Shown here: positions 59,402 through 64,000 of the stretch, piece by piece
How positions within the stretch are numbered: position 1 is the first letter of the stretch
How the letters are laid out: every line of letters starts with the position of its first letter
Source: Capniomyces stellatus
Lineage: Eukaryota; Kickxellomycota; Harpellomycetes; Harpellales; Legeriomycetaceae
NCBI GenBank assembly: GCA_001661515.1
Contig: LUVW01000002.1
Coordinates: 503,850-567,849, forward strand
DNA: 64,000 nucleotides
Reading direction: 5' to 3'
Program-made: the position numbers and the translations under genes
Notes under the pieces: generated by a model
Database searches by the model: none
What the model was told of the DNA's origin: nothing
What the model saw: the letters and a program-made list of their open reading frames with translations, nothing else

Positions 59402-60970
59402 ATGTTTGGTTGCTTTAAAAACAGCACTATTTTTGATAGATTTGCAAAAAACAAACACACGTCAACAAATACTGACAATGACGCTATGGGAATTGGAAGC
59501 GAGCAACATAATATTGGTTCTAAGCAGCTGAATCGAGGGCTAAAGAGCAGGCATATGTCTATGATTACGCTTGGTGGAGCTATTGGTACAGGATTGTTTA
59601 TTGCTACAGGACAGAATCTGGCGATTTCGGGACCAGCTGGAATACAACTATCCTACATAATGACAGGGCTGATAGTTTATTTTGTTATGGGGGCATTGGC
59701 TGAGATGGCCACCTTTATTCCTGTCACGGGCTCATTTACAGAATATTCATCTAGGTTCATTGACCCGGCGCTGGGATTTGCTATTGGCTGGATTTACTGG
59801 TTTGCTTGGGTTACTGTTGTCGGTGCGGAGCTAGTTGCAATTGGTACATTGATGAAGTTCTGGCTCCCAAACATACATATCGCGGTCTGGGGGATGTGCG
59901 CAATAGTAATCGTATTCATGTTTAACATTTTTCACGTGAAAGGGTTTGGGGAATCCGAGTTTTGGTTTGCCATGCTAAAAGTAATTGCTGTTATCATTTT
60001 TATAATAATTGGCGTTTGTGTAGCGGCAGGGTGGATCGGAGGCACCGTGTATGGGTTTAAAAACTGGACTATAGAGGGCGCGCCATTTGTAAACGGTGCT
60101 AATGGATTCTTTCTTTCTTTTATGATTACAGGGTACTCATTTATGGGATCCGAGTCAATTGGAATAACAGCAGGTGAATCAGAAAACCCCAAAAAAAGTG
60201 TGCCTAAAGCAATCAGAACGCTTTTCTTTCGGATATTGCTTTTTTATGTGCTGTCTATATTTGTTATAAGCATGGTGATTCCATATAACGATCCGTCCTT
60301 GGTAAAAGGTGGTTTGACGAACATCCAGGTTTCGCCGTTTACTATAATTTTTGTAAAAGCTGGGCTAGGCGGTGCTGCGCATATAATGAACGCTGTTATA
60401 CTGCTCAGTGTTTTATCAGCAGCAAATGCTGGTATATACACCTCCTCGCGTATACCGTTTGCTATGCATCATTTGGGCCAAGGACCTATGTTACTTGCTA
60501 AAACGTCCAGAAGTGGCGTACCCTATATTTCGCTGATAATTTCAACGGCAAGTGCCACTTCCATGTTACTTTTGTCTCTGGTAGTAAAGGACATTTATCT
60601 GTTCTTAGTAAATATGAGTGGTGTTATCGGATTTACTTCGTGGATTGTCATCACAATGTCTCACATTTCATTTCGCAGAGCATACGTTTTCCAAGGGTAC
60701 AACATCAACGATCTGCCTTATAAGGTATTATTTTACCCATTCGGGACACTGTTTTCTTTTCTTGCAATTATTTTTATCCTTGGTGCCCAGCTATACTCCT
60801 CAATCAGCAATAAAAACACAGCACACTCGATAATTTCCCAGTTTATTGGAATCCCACTACTGATTATATTTTATCTGTTTTGGAAGTTTTATAAAAAGAC
60901 CAAGTTTGTGCCAGCAAGCCAAATAGACCTTGTAACCGACAGTACTATGGGCTTTATTGATAAGCAGTAA
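59402..60970 (+). CDS. Amino acid permease B (YAT/AAP family)
   Basis: Intronless, 522 residues from the ATG at 59402. LNRGLKSRHMSMITLGGAIG opens TM1; about 12 membrane segments follow with GESEFWFAMLKVIAVI, FMGSESIGITAGESENPKKS and a C-terminal FWKFYKKTKFVPASQIDL. Same family and near-identical layout as the permease at 46087-47607, including the unusual GESEFW motif and the TDS-type tail, so the two are recent paralogues in opposite orientation about 12 kb apart. Plasma-membrane amino acid uptake is expected; substrate not determinable. The N-terminal extension with MFGCFKNSTIFDRF differs from copy A. Confidence 0.93.
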   Translation: MFGCFKNSTIFDRFAKNKHTSTNTDNDAMGIGSEQHNIGSKQLNRGLKSRHMSMITLGGAIGTGLFIATGQNLAISGPAGIQLSYIMTGLIVYFVMGALAEMATFIPVTGSFTEYSSRFIDPALGFAIGWIYWFAWVTVVGAELVAIGTLMKFWLPNIHIAVWGMCAIVIVFMFNIFHVKGFGESEFWFAMLKVIAVIIFIIIGVCVAAGWIGGTVYGFKNWTIEGAPFVNGANGFFLSFMITGYSFMGSESIGITAGESENPKKSVPKAIRTLFFRILLFYVLSIFVISMVIPYNDPSLVKGGLTNIQVSPFTIIFVKAGLGGAAHIMNAVILLSVLSAANAGIYTSSRIPFAMHHLGQGPMLLAKTSRSGVPYISLIISTASATSMLLLSLVVKDIYLFLVNMSGVIGFTSWIVITMSHISFRRAYVFQGYNINDLPYKVLFYPFGTLFSFLAIIFILGAQLYSSISNKNTAHSIISQFIGIPLLIIFYLFWKFYKKTKFVPASQIDLVTDSTMGFIDKQ

Positions 60971-62336
60971 CCCACTTGGTATATTGTTCACTTTTTTATG
61001 TCGATTTTATAGCAATGTAATTTCAGTCACTATTGGTATTTTATAAGGTTAACTTGATAATATTTCATAGCCATTTTGAGATATGTATACATACTTTTAT
61101 AATTGTGTCTATAATTATAATTATTTTGGATCTATGGTTTAATATTAGCAACATACCCGACCACATTGTTTTAAATTACATCCCATTATTTTCGCCAGTT
61201 TAAGATCTTGAAGTTTGATGCTAATTTCAGCGCTGTGACTGTTAGGGCTTATAAAGAAACAAGGCAAATCACATATTTAGTTTAAAGGACCATTTAACAG
61301 CGCCAAAGTCCATTGAATTCGTGCATATTTATTGTCGTGCAGTGATCCAAGAGGAGGATAGAGTAAGCTACAGTTGATTTGACAGCCAAGGTGTTGTTAA
61401 ATAAGGTACCCGAGGTTACATTAGTAAATTGCAGTATGGATCAAAACAGAAAAAGCGAATGTTATCACACTAGTCGACATTTTTATAGTGCCAATATTTT
61501 TTTCTCTTCATTTTCGATCTATAGTGGTAATTTGAAAATCTATCTTATAAACCGGTTACTATTCCCCATGTTAATGCGGCGATTTTCATAAAGGATCACT
61601 AGTGACAGCTTCAAGGAGAATTGACAACGTGTTTAGTATACAGCATCCATTGAGTAGATAAGATAACATATTTTTTAGACAATATAAAGTGGTTAGTTAC
61701 AGAGTCGAAACAACGTCGTTTAAATAGGTACTCTTATTTGAGGAATAGCTGCTAATTGATGTGTGGGGATCAAAGTTTGGTTTAAAGTCCCGGATCATTG
61801 GTTTTTAGCTAACTAGTTTATAGGTGTTTATTTGGTGTTGATTATGCAAGTATTGAAAGTGATTTATAAAATATATGTTTGATCTGGCCAATATTGGCTC
61901 GGAGTTGGATATGACTTATCTGGTAATTGATAAAGAAAAGTAATGTCACCAGACATGGTTGCAAAAGAAAAGTTGTGTTGGTAGTTGTTTGCACAGTATT
62001 AATTCCGTTGATTTAAGTTTCACATGCATTGTTTGGGGCTACATTAGGCAATATACAAAACGAATAATAAACAATGGTACTAAATAAACAAAAGAAATGG
62101 TGAAATAAATAATGCAGCAAAATCAACAATACAAAAGCAGCGAAACAAAAGACTAAATAAGCGGCAGAAATATAAGGAACAAAGTATATCATCAAAGCCA
62201 AAAATTGTATGTTTCATTTTTAAAAACCCTCAAAGCAGCAATTAAGTTAGAGTATAGCAGAAATATCAACTTGGAATCATAGCCCGTGTCTGTATCTGTA
62301 GAGCCATCAAAACCGAAACGAACAAAACACACAAGA
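60971..62336. other. Intergenic between permease B and MCCA
   Basis: AT-rich with no recognised gene. The last 200 bases presumably contain the MCCA promoter and leader. Confidence 0.45.
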
Positions 62337-64000
62337 ATGAGTTTCAGACAATTGATAGGAACTAAGCTTAAGGTTAATGCAAAGACCAGCATTCTTAAAT
62401 CGAACAGTTTTGTATCATACTATGCTACGCTAGGTAAGCAGATATGGAAATCGTGTCATTTTGGACTTTTATGTTTGCGTTTATTCTTTATTGTACCGAA
62501 TCTCAATGCTAACAACTCTGTGTTTTAAATATTTTTTCTCCACCGTGAAAATGTTAGAAAAAAAGCCATTGTTTAGCAAAATTCTCATAGCCAACAGGTA
62601 AGTCATGAAATTTACCAGATATATAGCTGCTTACCTTTTTTTTTAAAAGAGAAATCCGTTGAATGAAATAAAAACTGGGTTTGGCTTAACTTGCTTGATG
62701 CTGCTAATTTAATTTAGAGGCGAGATTGCATGCAGAGTTATGAAGACAGCCAAAAAACTGGGAATTAAAACTGTTGGGGTTTACAGCGAGGCTGATGCAA
62801 ACTCGCTTCATGTTGAAATGGTTAGTGGAAACTAGAAGCCAATCACGCTTGGTGTTTGCCAACCAGGTAGCCCTCTTTAAGGCGCTTGAACTTTGACTCA
62901 AAAATACAAACCGCTCAACCGCATATTGACAACATTTGTAACTTTGAATAGGCCGACGAAGCGTACTTGATTGGTCCAGCTCCAGCTTCTGAGAGCTACT
63001 TGGACAAGGATAAGATTTTGGATATTGTTAAACGCAGTGGGGCACAAGGAGTACACCCTGGCTATGGATTTCTCTCAGAGAATGCGGAATTTGCAGACTT
63101 TTTGGAGAACAAGGGTGTTTCTTTTATTGGGCCACCAGGCAGCGCTATACGGGCGATGGGAAGTAAAAGCGAAAGTAAGAAGATTATGGAAAAGGCCAAA
63201 GTGCCAGTGGTCCCAGGATACCACGGGGACAACCAAGACGTCAAATTTTTAAACGAGAGGGCAACAGATATAGGATATCCAGTTATTATCAAGGCCATTA
63301 AGGGAGGAGGAGGAAAGGTAACTTATTCGAAAATATTTTACGAGCCGATTGGCGTTTATAAATTTATTTACTTTTGTTACAAATATACATCCAAAAAATG
63401 AATTTAAAAAGCTCACTACATTTATTTTTATTTTTATTTTTATTTTTATTTTTTTTTCATTTTTGTTTATGCAACTACATAAATAGGGGATGAGAGTAGT
63501 TGAAAAGTCGGAGGATTTTGAAATGATGCTGGAGTCGGCAAAGAGAGAAGCGATCAAATCCTTTGGCGACGGCAACGTTCTTGTTGAAAAGTACATTTCA
63601 GCACCTCGTCATGTTGAGGTGCAAGTGTTTGCAGATAAACACGGCGACGCTGTCTACCTGTTTGAAAGAGATTGCAGTGTTCAAAGGAGACACCAAAAGA
63701 TCTTGGAAGAGGCACCAGCAGTAAGCACCATTGTCCTAATTAATACATAACAACTTTATTGAAATTTTAATATCAACCTTTTCCTTTTTTCTCTTTTAAA
63801 GTAAGAAAGATAAACTCACCTTCCACCGCCGAGTTCAAAAAAAAGAAAGCGCAGATTGATATAAAAACACTGAATTGATCCAATGTCTGTAGCCAAATCT
63901 AAGCGAAGATGTTAGAAGGACTCTGGGAGAAAAAGCTGTTGCGGCTGCAAAGGCAGTCGGATATGTTGGAGCAGGAACTGTAGAGTTTATTATGGACAGC
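62337..64000 (+). CDS. MCCA: Methylcrotonyl-CoA carboxylase alpha (biotin carboxylase) subunit, partial
   Basis: Six exons are visible, all in phase: 62337-62433, 62558-62597, 62718-62820, 62952-63317, 63487-63720, 63893-64000 (runs off the edge at a codon boundary). Exon 1 is a basic presequence ([20 protein letters not shown]), then [53 protein letters not shown], the ATP-grasp [23 protein letters not shown] and [20 protein letters not shown]. The [17 protein letters not shown] wording and GKGMR spacing fit MCC alpha better than pyruvate or propionyl-CoA carboxylase. It acts in mitochondrial leucine breakdown with the beta subunit (not in this window). The ATP-grasp end and the biotin carrier domain lie beyond the edge. 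Confidence 0.93.

Overview
The window reads as nuclear DNA of a filamentous or early-diverging fungus. It is AT-rich, with most genes split by introns and long low-complexity tracts both inside proteins and between genes. The fungal call rests on a KIN1/MARK-type kinase with a KA1 end, an Rvs167/Hob1-type BAR-SH3 protein, two fungal-style amino acid permeases, Rrp8, a Pos5-like NAD(H) kinase and an Rrn5-like Pol I factor. Because it also has a methylcrotonyl-CoA carboxylase alpha subunit, an S. cerevisiae-like yeast is unlikely. Species cannot be named from the sequence alone. I saw no rRNA, tRNA, CRISPR or intact transposon.

Left part (1-12.3 kb): the 5' exon of a large lysine-rich protein ending in an Rrn5-like SANT domain (minus strand, runs off the left edge); a decayed reverse-transcriptase zinc-knuckle fragment; a secreted succinylglutamate desuccinylase/aspartoacylase-family protein; and a small SSXT (SS18)-like protein. 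Long gene-poor spacers separate them.

Centre-left (12.3-38 kb): a compact run of housekeeping genes: NOT4 (RING-RRM-C3H with a huge disordered tail), RPAP2/Rtr1 CTD phosphatase, Rab11/Ypt3, ALG11, RRP8, a GNAT acetyltransferase, an Rvs167/Hob1 BAR-SH3 protein, and an unidentified 249-residue protein whose first intron holds a poly-C assembly gap.

Centre-right (38-64 kb): KIN1-like kinase, amino acid permease A, a long spacer with short candidate exons, mitochondrial ferredoxin converging on a 10-exon mitochondrial NAD(H) kinase, two unidentified small genes, amino acid permease B (a paralogue of A), and the 5' half of methylcrotonyl-CoA carboxylase alpha (runs off the right edge).

Themes: nuclear gene expression (Rrn5-like, SS18-like, NOT4, RPAP2, RRP8), membrane traffic and polarity (Rab11, Rvs167, KIN1), ER glycosylation (ALG11), amino acid uptake (two permeases) and mitochondrial redox/leucine catabolism (ferredoxin, NADK, MCCA). 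The genes are not co-directional and no functional cluster is evident. Exon models were built by hand and checked for reading-frame phase. Three introns use GC-AG borders. No clearly new multi-gene system was found; the most novel items are unidentified split genes at 49.2-49.7 kb and 56.7-57.2 kb and the unusual low-complexity extensions.
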